Positions 20,830 to 32,905 of a DNA stretch of 64,000 nt are shown here, one piece after another; the first letter of the stretch is position 1; each line of letters begins with the position of its first letter. Both the position numbers and the translations under genes were made by a program. The stretch comes from Cordylochernes scorpioides (taxonomy: Eukaryota > Arthropoda > Arachnida > Pseudoscorpiones > Chernetidae), in assembly GCA_030710605.1 (NCBI GenBank), contig CP092877.1, forward strand, positions 76,426,909-76,490,908, read 5' to 3'. The notes under the pieces are model-generated. The model had not been told where the DNA came from. It saw only the letters and a program-made list of their open reading frames with translations, and did not search any database.

Positions 20830-21850
20830 ACGTGTGAAGAGAGTTGAAGGTTTTAATATAATATCACTCAACAATTCGAATATTATAAAGTCATACTATC
20901 TCTACCTCTTTCTTAGAATACTATCATTTAAGATAGTATTAGTTTTATTCCTAAAATATTTTGCAGTACTCAAATAGAGCCATACTAAAGCAGCATATTT
21001 TCTTTACAAATACCTAGTAAATAGACTCTCTGTAGTAGCTAAAAGGGTACCTTAAATTATAAAATCATGTGTTGTGTGTATTTTGATGTGCGAACAAATC
21101 CTAATAAAATGATCAAGAACATCAAACTAGAAAATGATTAACGATTTGTTTCATACAATGTCATAAACCTGTATAAAAGCCCCCCCCCCCCCCCCCTCTC
21201 TCTCTCTCTACCATATAACCTAAAAATAGAAACCCTACAAACCATTTCAATAAAAAGAAAGAAGCATATTCGGACCACCTATAAATCCTAAAACTAACCG
21301 AAATCTGCTTCTAAAACACAACATTTCAATTCGTAGGTAAATACTACAATCAGAAAAAAAGATATTCCTATGGAAAATCTACCTTTTTCAACTTTAGCTG
21401 AAAAAGGTGTATATCTAATTTTGATTCATTAATATCTGATGAAAAAATCAAATATCACTCTGGTAAAGGTATGTAGATGATATTCTAGCATCATTAAAGG
21501 AAATGGTGTAAATTATGTCGTGTAAATTTTTAATAACCTTTTACCAACTTAATCAATTCACAATAGAAAAAAAACAAAGATTAATACTCCTTAAATCCTA
21601 TTCACAAGAAATAGCACTAGTTTCACAACAAAGGGTTATATTAAACCTACCTTTCCAAAATAGTACCAAAATATTTTTCCAAATCTTCCTTCTCCCACAA
21701 AATAACAGTTGTTTGCACCTTGACACAAAAAGAGTTTTAGCACATTGTTCATCAATTATAAAATATAATGAATAAATGATATAGTCGAAAATCAATATGA
21801 GAGAGATACATACTTCACTTGATTGAATAATTATATATAGAATATATTAT
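20830..21850. other. AT-rich spacer with a C/CT simple repeat
   Basis: Contains a run of about 17 C followed by (CT)n at 21180-21208. Opposed open frames at 21515-21775 and 21598-21795 are low-complexity and overlap each other, so I do not call genes. Confidence 0.5.
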
Positions 21851-22289
21851 ATATAATGATCCCGAAATCCCGGGATTCTGCTCGAAAAATCCGGGGATTA
21901 CTGGTTCGTGCATGAAAACCAGCGCAAAATTATATTTTTATCATCTAGCATTTTGGTAATCAAACAGATGATGAGATAGCACACTTTTGACGTTTTGTTT
22001 ATACAGCTGCATTTCGGGTCTTTTTTTTTCTGAGAGATTTGAATTTATTTTCATGCACTAATAACGAAGGGTTATTCTGCAAGATCTTTCCAAAATGGCA
22101 GCCTCTAGAATGAGAGTATGCAGCAGTATACATGGAGGGGGCCCCAGTTTTTGTTGACATGCAAAAAGTGGCTTCTTAGATAGTAGCGGCAACCTTTTAT
22201 TTTTGTGGCGGACCTGCGTGTAACATGGACCCGCCACTAATCTCTTATCTGGGCTACAAATTGTTTTATATATATATTTTTTTTATAAA

Positions 22290-22829
22290 ATGAGAATTTT
22301 AGAAAAGCGATGCAATAAAACATCTTTAGTCCTCCAATATCTGCACAATCCGCGAGAACAGTTAGAAAAAAATAAGATGGTCAAAGACTTTAGCGTGAAA
22401 TTGCTTTTGCGTCTTAAACCGTTACAGAAAATGGCCGAAGTAAGAATTCAGGCTGATAATTCGCAACTTCCTCAGAGTTTACAAGAACGCCATGAGCCAT
22501 CACAATCGAATGAAGATCTTACAATTGAGCGCCGATTGCAAGAAGCTATTGAGGCTGCCTCTTCAACTTCAATTGCGATACCTACACCAGAATGCGCATC
22601 CTACTCAACTATGATTAACCACGAACTTAATATTGCTGCTCAGTCAGGCAAACGAGGACTCCATTTGGAGAGTGTGTATCAATACTTGCTGACAATTCCT
22701 CCAATGTCTGTGGAATCGGAAAGACTCTTCTCCTCCTCTGGATACCTATGCAATAAGATACGTTCTAGTTTGCATGATGACACTCTTGACAAATTATCTT
22801 TCCTACGCTCAAATCTTTCTCGATATTGA
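22290..22829 (+). pseudogene. hAT transposase C-terminal fragment
   Basis: 179 residues ending with ESVYQYLLTIPPMSVESERL, then FSSSGYLCNKIRSSL and a final LDKLSFLRSNLSRY. This is the hAT dimerisation motif (Ser-x-x-x-E-R-x-F-S, then R-x-x-L), as in ZBED/hAT transposases. The catalytic and BED zinc-finger parts are absent upstream. The 3' terminal repeat GCCCAACACTG ends at 23141, a hAT-like end (CAGTGTTGGGC in reverse). The matching 5' end was not found, so it is a 5'-truncated relic. Confidence 0.82.
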
Positions 22830-22859
22830 ATATTTATCCTTAAAATAAAGTGATTCATG

Positions 22860-23480
22860 GTTTTTAAAACGGTGCTGTCTTCTTTCTAAACATTAATACT
22901 TATTTGGGCAAAATGCAATAATGATTACATTTTCTATAATCACAATTGCAAATAATCATGATTACATTTGCTATAATTACAATTACAAATATTTTAATCA
23001 CAATTGCTATCATTATATATAGAATTACGAGTAATTATGTTTACATTCTAATGTAATTTTTTTTTTGCAAAGTAATGCATTGCAAAGTAATCGCAATTAC
23101 AAGGTAATGTATTACTTTGAATGGATTGCTGCCCAACACTGCATTAAGAGATGTGGTCTAAGAGTTCCAAGAACAGTAATTTCTTTCCAGATGTGTGTAC
23201 AGTAATTGACAGATAATTTCAAACTGTAACCCAAAAGCAATCATTTAGTTCATAAGCAGGCGCAAAATATATGGCTTTCAGGTTGTCTTCATCGAAGTAA
23301 GTGCCACGTCATTGGCACTATATAAAAGAAAAAATTAAAAATATAATGAACGAAACGATATACCTCTTGGCGTAGAAAGACGAAAATGTTTTTCAATCCC
23401 GGGATATCCCGGGATTGAGAAAAAAGCAATCCCGAATCCCGGGATTGAAAATATGTACCGGGATTGGAGGCCCTAACCAT
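22860..23480. repeat. hAT 3' flank and ATCCCGGGAT repeats
   Basis: 22920-23120 is made of GTAATTGCAATTAC-type simple repeats leading to the hAT end at 23141. Near 21865-21900 and 23390-23470 the words ATCCCGGGATT are repeated in both orientations, probably from one more dispersed element. The 63-residue minus frame over it is a repeat artefact. Confidence 0.5.
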
Positions 23481-23825
23481 ATACTAATATTCACAATTGC
23501 ACTAGCCAGAAAACTTGAAATATTCGGCAGTAAACCCATCTTTAGATTTTCACACCTTCCATAGCTTCACCTTTAAGAAATACTATCACATAAGGATACA
23601 TTAGAAACAATAAAAATATTTAGTTTACCAAATTCCTAGCCTTAATTGCAATAGTATCTACATCCACAAAAACTCAAGAGACCTCTGCTATAAAATTTAA
23701 GAAGAACATCAAAGAAATATTTATATGAAAAAAAAAAAACTAATTAATATTTACCAATATCAATAAACGGGCCATACACCTGAACTTCAAAAGTGACATA
23801 ATCTTCCCTGCAAAAGTCGAACTGC

Positions 23826-23940
23826 TTTCATATGTGTAGACATGTGGTGCGCTTACAGTAAAAAGCAGTCGCTAACTCCACCATGATTATCATGGCCTGT
23901 ACCACGTGTACTAGGGATAAGCAAAAAAATCTTCCCTATA
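23826..23940. repeat. Dispersed repeat, ACATGTGGTGCGCTTACAGT
   Basis: About 110 bp with GACATGTGGTGCGCTTACAG, AAGCAGTCGCTAACT, CATGATTATCATGGCCTGTA and CCACGTGTACTAGGGATAAG. A near-identical copy is at 42859-42970. No coding; possibly a MITE or SINE piece. Confidence 0.7.
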
Positions 23941-24540
23941 GATGTCTAAACCCAGAGACTCATCCATGAAGCAATAAAAATCACGAAGAATCCTAAAGTA
24001 AAATACGAAAGTTAATATCTACGTCCATAATATGTTCACTTTGGTACATGGATTTTATCATTCCGCAACCTTATGTTATAAAATATAGATATAAATTTTT
24101 AATATGGGAGTGAAACGTATTCTGGTGATAGATGCGTACTTTTGTTTATTACTTCAGGAGTATTTATAGTTTTTATTGCTCTATGGATGAGTCTTCGGGT
24201 TTAGGAATATCTATGGATGATAATGGTACTTTTATGACTTTATAAATTAGAGAAAATAGATCTATAATCTTAATTCAAGAAACTTCATTCAATAATTTCT
24301 ATAATTAATATCAATAATTCCATGGTTTCTAATAATGTACGAATTAGATTAGAAAATTGAATACCTTTTTTTCAAAAAGTAAAGTGCCTTTTTGTGTGTG
24401 AGAGAGATAATATTTAATATTCCTTATCAGACATATATATAAAAATATTGAAAGGAAATGAGGTTTTAATGGACCTTCAATGTTGATTGTGTCTGGTTCT
24501 GAAATGTAGGTCGATTCGCGTTCCGGCGGCTGCTTTATCT

Positions 24541-24935
24541 GATGTAGCGGTGCTTTGGGCCGGTATATAGGAGGGTAGAAGAGTTGTGGGAGTCACTCGA
24601 GCTCTGGACACAATGGGATGTCAGGTGGGTACCTCTGTGGGTGTATTGGTTCTGTGGGTCGGTATATAGGAGGGTAGGGGAGTTGTGGGAGTTACTTGAG
24701 CTCTGGACACCATGGGATGTCAGGTGGGTACCTCTGTGGGTGTACCGGTTCTGTGGATCGGTATATAGGAAGGTAGGGGATTTGTGGGAGTCACTCGAGC
24801 TCTGGGCACCATGGGCTATCAGATGGGTACCTCTGTGGGTGTATCGGTTCTGTGGGTCGGTATATAGGAGGGTAGGGGAGTTGTGGGAGTTACTCGATTT
24901 CTGGACATCATGGGATGTCAGGTGGGTACTTCTAT
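24541..24935 (+). promoter_or_regulatory. Four-unit promoter plus first-exon array, gene 2
   Basis: Exact 99-bp period. TATATAG starts are 24564, 24663, 24762 and 24861. Initiator A positions are 24595, 24694, 24793 and 24892 (TCACTC or TTACTT/TTACTC), always 31 nt later. Each unit continues to ATG GGA TGT CAG (unit 3: ATG GGC TAT CAG) and a donor GTGGGTA at 24625, 24724 and 24922. In unit 3 the donor is AT (24823), so it should not splice there. A decayed unit with TATAAATAAGG follows at 24960. The upstream element with TTCCGGCGGCTGC is shared with gene 1. The 117-residue frame over the array exists because 99 is divisible by three. Confidence 0.86.
24910..24921 (+). CDS. Gene 2 first coding exon (unit 4)
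   Basis: Met-Gly-Cys-Gln followed by donor GTGGGTA at 24922, joining in phase 0 to 26540. Units 1 (24613-24624) and 2 (24712-24723) encode the same peptide with the same donor and are equivalent alternatives. Predicted from promoter spacing and splice phase only. Confidence 0.68.
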
Positions 24936-26189
24936 AGGTGTATATGCACTGTAGGACGGTATAAATAAGGTTCTAAAAATCATTTATACTACTTGAAATC
25001 TCTAAGCAATAAAATATTCTAGATAAGCTCTTAAGATTGTTTCAAACAATAAAATTTCAAAATTACTTAATTTTGAGATATCTATATTAGCTCTGGTCTC
25101 CATGGATGTCATATAAGTGAGTGCATATTTTTCAAAGGAAGAGGCTCATATGTATCAATGTGATTAAAATGAAATATAAACAGAGTTTCAAAATCAAACG
25201 ATTTTTCATATAAGCAGAGAAGATTAAAAAGTATTAACCATTTTTTCAGTGTTTTGAAAAATTTTAATGATATTATAAGCAATTGGATATACCAATACCC
25301 GGTAGTTGGCGATCTATGTATACCCTTTTGAAGTCTGGGTTACCTTTTTAATATAAAAGTATTTGAAACATAATTTTTCATGAAGATCTCACTTTTTGTA
25401 ACTCTCTTCTTTCTCTCCATCTCATGATCAAATAAAATATAATCGTTTAGAATCAGAATAAAAAGAAGAAGATAAAATCGGGTTTTATCAAACTATGAAC
25501 TTAGCATCAATAGCAGTTTTTATTGGTAATGACAAGCTTCTACCAAATAAATTATTTAAGATAGAGATAGATAAAATGTATGGTTTAGAATGTCTACACT
25601 GTCAAAAATGTTAGTAAAAAATTATAAACTTTGGCTTGGTTGAAACTTGTTTCATTATCTGATATGCAATTTTTATTTTTAATTTGAATTATTTTATTAT
25701 GGTGATCCATTATGACTCTCATTGAAAAATAAAAATCTAAATCAATTTTTAATAGTGAATCCGTTTAATTTACCATAGGCAAGGAATGTCTTTATACCCA
25801 ATAATCTAAAAAAATAATAATTGGTTCTTGGGAAAAATGTTTATTTTTCTATTAGTCACCTTAAAATGAAAATATATTATAGGAGCCAAAACCCTATTTT
25901 CTGTGCGAGATTGTTTATATTTTAATAATTTATCACATTTGTGAGTTTTTCTATCGTATATTACTCAATATCAAATATTTTAGAAAATAAATAAATCTGG
26001 AAAAAAAACAATTTTTTTAAATTCATTTTTATATTTTTATTCACACACCTTGCTTCCTTCATTTAAAAAGGTTGTAGTGTGTCGATTAATTAAGTACAGC
26101 GAGGGCCTTAAAAGTATTTCAAAGCTTTTCTTTATAGTTATCATGCATTATTAGATACATTTATATAGAAAGTCAATAATGGAAGTCAA

Positions 26190-26360
26190 ACGACAAAACC
26201 CTAGAATTTTCGAAAAGCTCTAATTGGTTGCCTCTGGTATGCCGCGCCACACAGCGGTGACCAGCCGTAATCTTTTCTGGCCACGCTTGCGTTTTAGCCG
26301 ACGTCATGGTCTGATATCCCAGTGGGCTGGAAGGAAGTCTCTCGGCTTCCACAAGGTCAT
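26190..26360. other. GC-rich islet in gene 2 intron
   Basis: A short GC-rich stretch (GCCGCGCCACACAGCGG; AGCCGACGTCATGGTC) in AT-rich intron, 180-350 bp before the main exon. It has a 76-codon frame without recognisable domain. No equivalent is obvious in the gene 1 intron. It could be an inserted element or an intronic regulatory region. Confidence 0.35.
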
Positions 26361-26539
26361 ATTGAGAGATATTATTTCCTATAATTTATCTTTCTTTTAT
26401 AGTGCACACACACCGAATAAAAAAGTATATAGGTGCACAATGAAAAATACTTAATTAATATTATTGATTAATTTTTATTGATTCATTACCTTATAACTCA
26501 TTCGATAATATGATATTAAATTGGATTGTTTCTTTTCAG

Positions 26540-27265
26540 GTGGCCTTGGCTTGTGGACTTGTCCTCGTGGCTTTCGCGATCTCAGGACTGGAAGCAAAGG
26601 CTGTTGATCTGATCAAGAAACCGACGAAACTGGTCGCAGACAAGAAGGACTTGAAGGCTGAGGCTTCTCACCACTATGACTCCAAGCACGGAGGTGGAGA
26701 CTATGGCGGCCATGGAGGTGGCTATGGAGGTGGCCATGATGGTGGCTATGGAGGTGGACATGGAGGCGATGGGGGCCATGAGGTCGGAGGCTATGGTGGT
26801 GGAGGCTACGGCATGAACGACCATTCCCACAAAGAAGACCATAAGCATGACCATAAGCATGGCCACAAACATGGCCACGACCACAAACACGGACACAACC
26901 ACGGCCATAACCATGGTCATGGACACAGTCACAGCGAGAACCACAATCATGGACATAGCCACGGCCACAAACATGGGCATGACCATAAGCACGATAACAA
27001 GCATGTTCATCATCACGAGCATCATCACACTCACCACCATCACCACAAACATCATCACGGCCACGATCACAAAGAGAATCACAAACACGGACATGATCAC
27101 AAAGAGAATCATAAGCACGACCATAAACATGGTCACAAACATGGACATGACCACGGACACAAACATGGTCATGAACATGGACATTCCCACAGCCATTCTG
27201 GAGGTGGTGGTGGTGGAGGTTATGGAGGTGGACATGGAGGTTATGGAGGCGGTGGACACCATTAA
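26540..27265 (+). CDS. Secreted His/Gly-rich protein, gene 2 main exon
   Basis: Follows acceptor TTTCTTTTCAG (ending 26539). With four first-exon residues the predicted protein is 245 residues. The signal peptide (VALACGLVLVAFAISGLEA), KKDLKAEASHHYDS segment, GGHGG region and His core are almost identical to gene 1; even the HVHHHEHHHTHHHHHKHHHG block is unchanged. It differs by lacking one GKGGGYGGGHGG repeat and by the linker after KAVDL. It ends GGHH. High similarity at silent sites suggests recent duplication or gene conversion. Probable role as gene 1: extracellular metal-binding or structural protein (inference). Confidence 0.85.
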   Translation: MALACGLVLVAFAISGLEAKAVDLIKKPTKLVADKKDLKAEASHHYDSKHGGGDYGGHGGGYGGGHDGGYGGGHGGDGGHEVGGYGGGGYGMNDHSHKEDHKHDHKHGHKHGHDHKHGHNHGHNHGHGHSHSENHNHGHSHGHKHGHDHKHDNKHVHHHEHHHTHHHHHKHHHGHDHKENHKHGHDHKENHKHDHKHGHKHGHDHGHKHGHEHGHSHSHSGGGGGGGYGGGHGGYGGGGHH

Positions 27266-27298
27266 TGAGACTTCCCCCACTGACCCTACTGTATATTC

Positions 27299-27304
27299 AA
27301 TAAA
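27299..27304 (+). terminator. Poly(A) signal, gene 2
   Basis: AATAAA 34 nt after the TAA, at the position equivalent to gene 1. Confidence 0.75.
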
Positions 27305-27329
27305 TATGTTGGACGTATTTACTTCACTA

Positions 27330-28050
27330 GAATTATATTTATTTCTTTCAAATAAACACATTCAACACAAATAGCCATTGTCCCTCTATTTTATGAGAAA
27401 TTGTATAGATAATTTACAGGTATTTTATTTCACACATTGAGCACTGACAACGCTCTAGTGTAACTAAAGGAATTATGCACCTGAGACAATCCTGTTTAGG
27501 GCATAGTTTCTCAATAAAATGCTTATTGTTTTATATTTAATCGCAGTAATGACAGTAGAATGCTTGTTTAATTTGTAACAGAAACAATCGGACATAATTA
27601 TGTATTTCTACTGTATATATTCCGCTTTAGTGCCTTAAAATTAACATCCCCCGTAATTTGGAAACAGGTTCTAAAATCGCGTGACCAATTATTTGCTATA
27701 CGACATTTGAAGGTGTAAGGCAAGGATAACCGTCGTTTTATTTATCAAAAACAAATCAACAATGAACACACTCTACAAAAGAATATCAATTCTAACAGTC
27801 TTTGAGAAATTTGCTTGAAGAGGCAAACATGTATTTGAACTGATCTAGCGAAACAAAAGTCAACTAAACGTTGATTCAGCCTGTTTCCTGATATTGAGCC
27901 AACCTATTTTATTGGTAAATCAAGAAAAGTCATCCGCGAACGATTTTCGGTGTGTTGGCCTTCCTTAGCGTGGGGCAGGCTGTACCTCTACGATCAAACA
28001 TTTTGGTCCCAGAGAGGCTTCTTGATAAATAAATAATTGGGTATTTAAAT
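27330..28050. other. Spacer with partial dispersed repeats
   Basis: Contains ATCGCAGTAATGACAGTAGA near 27540, a word shared with the repeats around 5150 and 36900. A partial copy of the 7172-7412 fold-back core (GTTGATTCAGCCTG; GAGCCAACCTATTTTATTGG) lies near 27870-27990. No gene. Confidence 0.5.
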
Positions 28051-28054
28051 GTGT

Positions 28055-28240
28055 AAAACGACATTTAAAAATTATCCACTATTAGCTTTTTTTCAATGAA
28101 TAAACAAAATTTATTTAAAGGAGAAATAACGATTATTTCTAACCTTAAAGATGAAGTATGATGAAAGGATGAATTGTGAAGAATAATGATAAACGGAAAA
28201 ATGAAAGTGTCCAGGGATGGGAATTATATTGTATTTAAAT
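28055..28240 (-). mobile_element. tRNA-derived SINE copy, degenerate
   Basis: Shares AAAACGACATTT, GGAGAAATAACGATTATTTC, TAATGATAAACGGAAAAAT and GTCCAGGGATGGGAA with 43770-43996. The tRNA-like head is cut after the T-loop region. A third copy is at 53225-53366. Confidence 0.6.
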
Positions 28241-28920
28241 GTGTCTAATTTTTCTGACTCATCTTATATATAAATCATCTATAGATCAGCCGATAGCTCT
28301 TTCTACGAACGTATCTATAACCAGGTCTAGTTCTGAGTCTTATTGAAGTTGTACCTTGATAATAATTTAGTGTCAATAGCATATCTCATCATTATTATTA
28401 TCCCTAACTTGGTTTAGATTCTAACCTAGTTAAACTGAGTATATTTACTACGCTATACAATTGACAATTTAAACTACTGTATTGACACTTAGTTAATTTC
28501 TACAAAATTTAATGAGAAATTAAACAAAGATGAATAATATTTTTTACAAATTGGTTATAAAAATATATACAATTATTCTCAGGGAGAAAAGCTCCTCCAC
28601 CTTGAGAATCATAATAGCTCATCTATATATGCTAAGCTATAGATATTCTATATATGATATCTATTTATGATCATTCATATATGGCAGACAAAGATAGTGG
28701 ACGCCTCCCCCCCCAAAGAACTGTTAACTGCCTCAAAGTAGCGGGGGACGGATGATCCTGGACGGGACAGGCGAAGTATGTCTGGAGTTCTGAACTCCTG
28801 GTACCCAAGGCATGAAGGCTGTCCCACTATGTCCATCTAAATGTTAACAGTCGTATTCCTACCTACATCAGATGTCCCATCAACAGGAGACGCATCTAAA
28901 TACTCCAATTAATTTTGCTA
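28240..28920. other. Spacer, GC-rich near 28690-28850
   Basis: AT-rich DNA, then GTAGCGGGGGACGGATGATC and GGACGGGACAGGCGAAGTAT in a GC-rich patch. That patch may be a LINE 5' or untranslated piece, because it leads to the LINE 3' end at 28924-29005. No frame recognised. Confidence 0.35.
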
Positions 28921-28923
28921 CAA

Positions 28924-29005
28924 GATAGTGGATATTGCAACTGCTGTGATAGAGATGCATAGGTACATCTAAGGCTCTTCATTGGACACGACAACAACAA
29001 CAACA
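28924..29005 (+). mobile_element. LINE 3' end fragment
   Basis: Contains AAGATAGTGGATATTGCAAC, GTGATAGAGATGCATAGG and the GGACACGACAACAACAACAA tail, the 3' terminus of the LINE at 4288 and 37285. The left arm retains the matching tail (GTTGTTGTTGTCAT) immediately before the N gap. Confidence 0.75.
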
Positions 29006-30666
29006 TATATGGCAGAGGTGCCATGAACATATTCATTATATATGATATATTTTAGACTTTGAACCTTTGCATGTACAAGATGTCAATACAATTATGTTAA
29101 TTGTTAATATGTGCTAAGTAGGCCCAGGTCACAAAATATCGACAACCCATAATCTCCACAGGGTCGAAATCCTGACAGACTAATACCTCTACAAACAAAT
29201 AAGGAAGGTGAATAAGAAAATGATGAAAAATACTTCATCAAATAGCGTGCTGGATTTATAAGTCAAAAATATATAACAGACAGTGCTTCCTTTCCAAATT
29301 TAAAAAATACAATACAAATATTTCCCATTATTTCATTTCATTTTAAAGCGCTATGTTCACCTAGGGACACTTGCGCTGTCATACATGTATGTCTTTACAT
29401 TTGTCTATACATATATATACAATAATATAGGCCGTGAATAGAATTTTAGAAGAAATATTTCAAAACCCTAGAGAATCTAACATGATTTGTAATATGAATT
29501 CTAAATGACTTATGTACCAAATTCAGTCTACGTGTGTAACCTTGTTTAAGTATACAATAAGATGGTAATAAAAATAATTTGCATCTTTAAAATAGTATCG
29601 GAAGCTTTCAGAATAAGTATCTATTTCAAAAATATCATAAAATTATGAAAGAGGGCCGTTTAAAATCTGGTTAATAACTGGATCGAACGTACGTTATACA
29701 GGTTAGTGTGGTTTATTGGAACACAAAACATAACGTCATCTATCGGTAAAAATATAAAACCATAGCCATTATCAGCGCTGATTTTTTCCTATATTTTAAT
29801 ATGCAAATTTCTATAATCACTAAAGAGTTAAAGGAATTTTAGGTTTATCACTCGTTAGTTAAAGTATCCTGATATGTTTTAATCTTCTATTTAGTAGTTG
29901 CATGATTTTGGACTTTAAAAAATAGAGAATAAATCAATTTGTCTGGATAATGATAATAAATTTGCATATTTTCTTAGTATAATTTAATTATAGGAATAAA
30001 CGAAAATTGCAAAATTTTACTTTATTAATATTTTAAACAAATAAACAAACACACAAAATTATTCATAAATAAAACGTAGCTTTGAGCGTCTGCAAGATGT
30101 TTCTGATACCAGGACGCCATCTATCGTGAAAAATATAAACTGAAAAAAAAAAATCGATTTTTTTCACTATTATTTTACAAATTAAGAGTCTCCTAACTTT
30201 ATTCTCTCTCTTTAACCTTTTTTAAAAATATAATTAAATTCATACAAGCATATTTAACCTTAAATAAATACCGGTATAATGAGGAAATATATTCGTTGAC
30301 TATATTCCTTGGTTTTAGAATACAGTGTGCACCAAGCTATCTAGGCCCAACAGCTCTAAAACATCCTTATTCGTTCCAAGCAACTTGTAAAATAAATTTC
30401 TGTTTGTCAGTTTGTTTAAAAAGAGATAAAGTTACATCATCTGTAGATTATAAAAAAAAACGAAACAATATGGACAAATACTATCCCATAGATGTAGGCA
30501 CTCTTTTATATATACCACAATAGTTCACAAATTTATTAAAAATAATTTGAAGTCTCGAGATAACATTCAACCAGCATGAATCATCCATCAAGCACGTATA
30601 TTTTCAAAAGGTATTTTTTTCACACACAAAGAATACATTATAAAGGACTGCGGCGTGTGATTATAA

Positions 30667-30742
30667 AACAATACTTAAAGTTTCACCGCATAACAGAAAA
30701 GAAACTTATGCGGTGAAACTTTAAGTATTGTTTTATACACAC
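30667..30742. repeat. Perfect palindrome, mirrored copy
   Basis: Same fold-back as 9557-9632, arms AAAACAATACTTAAAGTTTC and CACCGCATAA around a short loop. Its conservation in both arms shows it predates or equals the inverted duplication. Confidence 0.8.
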
Positions 30743-30954
30743 AAAGAATGTAATATATTTTCTCTCTCTCTCCATATCATAAGTATTTTAAATAATAACT
30801 CTCTTGTATATATACAAAAATAGTATTTATCAGTAATTTATTAACGCGATACTCCTTTTGAAGAACTGACAAGTCTAAAAGCTTGAAAATTAAAAAGTTT
30901 ACCAAGAATAAGTTTCTTGTGCAACTCTTTATGAAGCTTTATTTATTTTATAAT

Positions 30955-31150
30955 AATCCTTTTTGTGCCTTTTAGCATGTATATCGGGATTCAGACAATA
31001 ACTCTGAAAGATATTACAATAATCTTTATTGAAGATACACGAGAAAACTAAGTGTGAACAAAATTACCACTGTCTCCATAAAAAAAAAAAACAACAGGTC
31101 ACTATCGACATCAAAGACTATCAACTTCCAGTTTTGTCCATGAGTGAATA
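30955..31150. mobile_element. MITE of the ACTCATGGACAAAACTT family
   Basis: Mirror of the 9147-9340 copy, ending in CCAGTTTTGTCCATGAGTG. Confidence 0.72.
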
Positions 31151-31563
31151 TACAAAACAAAAAGTAGGAAACATAAAGAAAAATAAAAGCGGAATGATAT
31201 TTTCAACTTAATATTGAATGATGTGGTGTTAACATAATTATCGTTGCTTCCAGTCATTAGATTTTAATGGTAAAAAATGTGTAAGCTGTAAACTAATTAG
31301 GATGTAGAGACCAACATTTTGATTACCATTACTATAATGCAATAATATAAAAGAACAAAACTATCACAATTTGTAAACTAGTTACTCTACTAACCAGAGT
31401 ACTAGTTACTCTACTAACTCGCGCCTATTGCTTAAATATTTGGTACTAGAGAGGATTTATTGGATAAAATATTTAACAAACATATATGTAAAACTTAGAG
31501 GGGATGGTAGAAATACATGAATAAATATTTGCATTGAGCATTGCTTCTCCGCAAACAATATCT

Positions 31564-31916
31564 TCTATATATATATATAAATCAATGTTTGTATGTTTGT
31601 TTGTTTGTATGTCCGGTATACAAATTCGCAGTAGTTCACTAATTCAAACCAAAATTTCCATACATAGGTAAAAAAATACGGGGAAGAAGATAGGCTATTT
31701 TAAAATATATATAAATCAATTATTAAAACTATATATTCAAATTATTCTACTTAGCTCACGAACAGCGCTCTCTATCAAAGATTAGATTAAATTATGCTGA
31801 TGCAAACGAATAGATAATGCTAATAACAAACAATTATTTAAAAAATCTTATCTAAATATATATCACTCGGGTAGATATGCATACGGGTCAATCCCGGGGC
31901 GAAGCCACCCGTCTAG
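31564..31916 (+). mobile_element. Short Helitron-like element, mirrored copy
   Basis: Starts TCTATATATATATAAATCA, ends CCACCCGTCTAG at 31916. The 3' hairpin is shortened relative to 7603-7961 (GGGGCGAAGCCACCCG). The adjacent insertion begins at 31917. Confidence 0.7.
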
Positions 31917-32277
31917 TCTATATATATAAAATTGAATGTCTGTCTGTCTGTTTGTCTGTCTGTTTGTTTGTACTCTATGGATTCAAAAACCATACATCCA
32001 ATCGCCGTGGAATTTTTGGATATTATTAGGTATATCACCGGGAAGGTTTTTGAAAAATAATTTCATGAATATCTTGAATAACCTTAGAGTTACTTCCAGA
32101 TTTGTAGATTTAACTCGCAAGCAGCACCCCCATTGTGACGATGATAACAAGTTTTCTTATCACTAAGTTTGTTATCTTAAATATTATTTATCAAAAGTAA
32201 GATTATCTCAGGATGACACGGCAATGTGACACGGTAAAAAATGTTCACTAGATAAAACTATGATTTTCTATATGATA

Positions 32278-32905
32278 TAAAAAGCCAACAATGAAGAGTG
32301 AATGCAATATAAAAAGCCAACAATGAAGAATGAATGTAAGATAAAAAGCCAACAATGAAGAGTGAATGTAATATAAAAAGCCAACAATGAAGAATGAATG
32401 TAAGATAAAAAGCCAACAATGAAGAGTGAATGTAAGATAAAAAGCCAACAATGAATAGAAAATGTAATATAAAAAGCCAACAATGAAGAATGAATGTAAG
32501 ATAAAAAGCCAACAATGAAGAGTAAATATAATATAAAAAGCCAACAATGAAGAATGAATGTAAGATAAAAAACCAACAATGAAGAGTAAATATAATATAA
32601 AATGCCAACAATGAAGAGTGAATGTAAGATAAAAAGCCAACAATGAAGAGTAAATGTAATATAAAAAGCCAACAATGAAGAATGAATGTAAGATAAAAAA
32701 ACCAACAATGAAGAGTAAATATAATATAAAAAGCCAACAATGAAGAGTGAATGTAAGATAAAAAGCCAACAATGAAGAGTAAATGTAATATAAAAAGCCA
32801 ACAGAGTGAATGTAAGATAAAAAGCCAACAATGAAGAGTGAATGTAATATAAAAAGCCAACAATGAAGAATGAATGTAAGTTAAAAAGCCAACAATGGAG
32901 AGTAA
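32278..32905. repeat. 32-bp minisatellite with 64-bp alternation
   Basis: About 20 units of AGCCAACAATGAAGAGTGAA followed by TGTAATATAAAA. Units alternate almost strictly between TAATATAAAA and TAAGATAAAA endings, giving a 64-bp higher-order repeat. Because 32 is not divisible by three, all three minus frames stay open (MLAFYLTFTLHCW-type repeats at 32248-33079). These are not genes. It lies inside the Helitron-like cluster. Confidence 0.93.

Larger units (their letters stand above)
24080..27330 (+). repeat. Gene 2 block, duplicate of 13790-17560
   Basis: Flank, promoter array, intron parts, main exon and 3' end match the gene 1 block. Differences: four rather than five promoter units, a shorter intron (about 1.6 vs 2.0 kb) and one fewer Gly-repeat segment. 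Confidence 0.88.

Noticed and set aside
24584..24937. A 33-residue repeat protein (WVPLWVYRFCGSVYRRVGE-type) over the promoter arrays, also at 14271-14721
   Set aside because: The frame is open because the DNA unit is 99 bp. The conserved features are TATA, initiator, ATG and splice donor, and unit defects in array 1 break the frame without regard to protein.
32278..32905. CRISPR array
   Set aside because: Units are contiguous without unique spacers, and the genome is eukaryotic.
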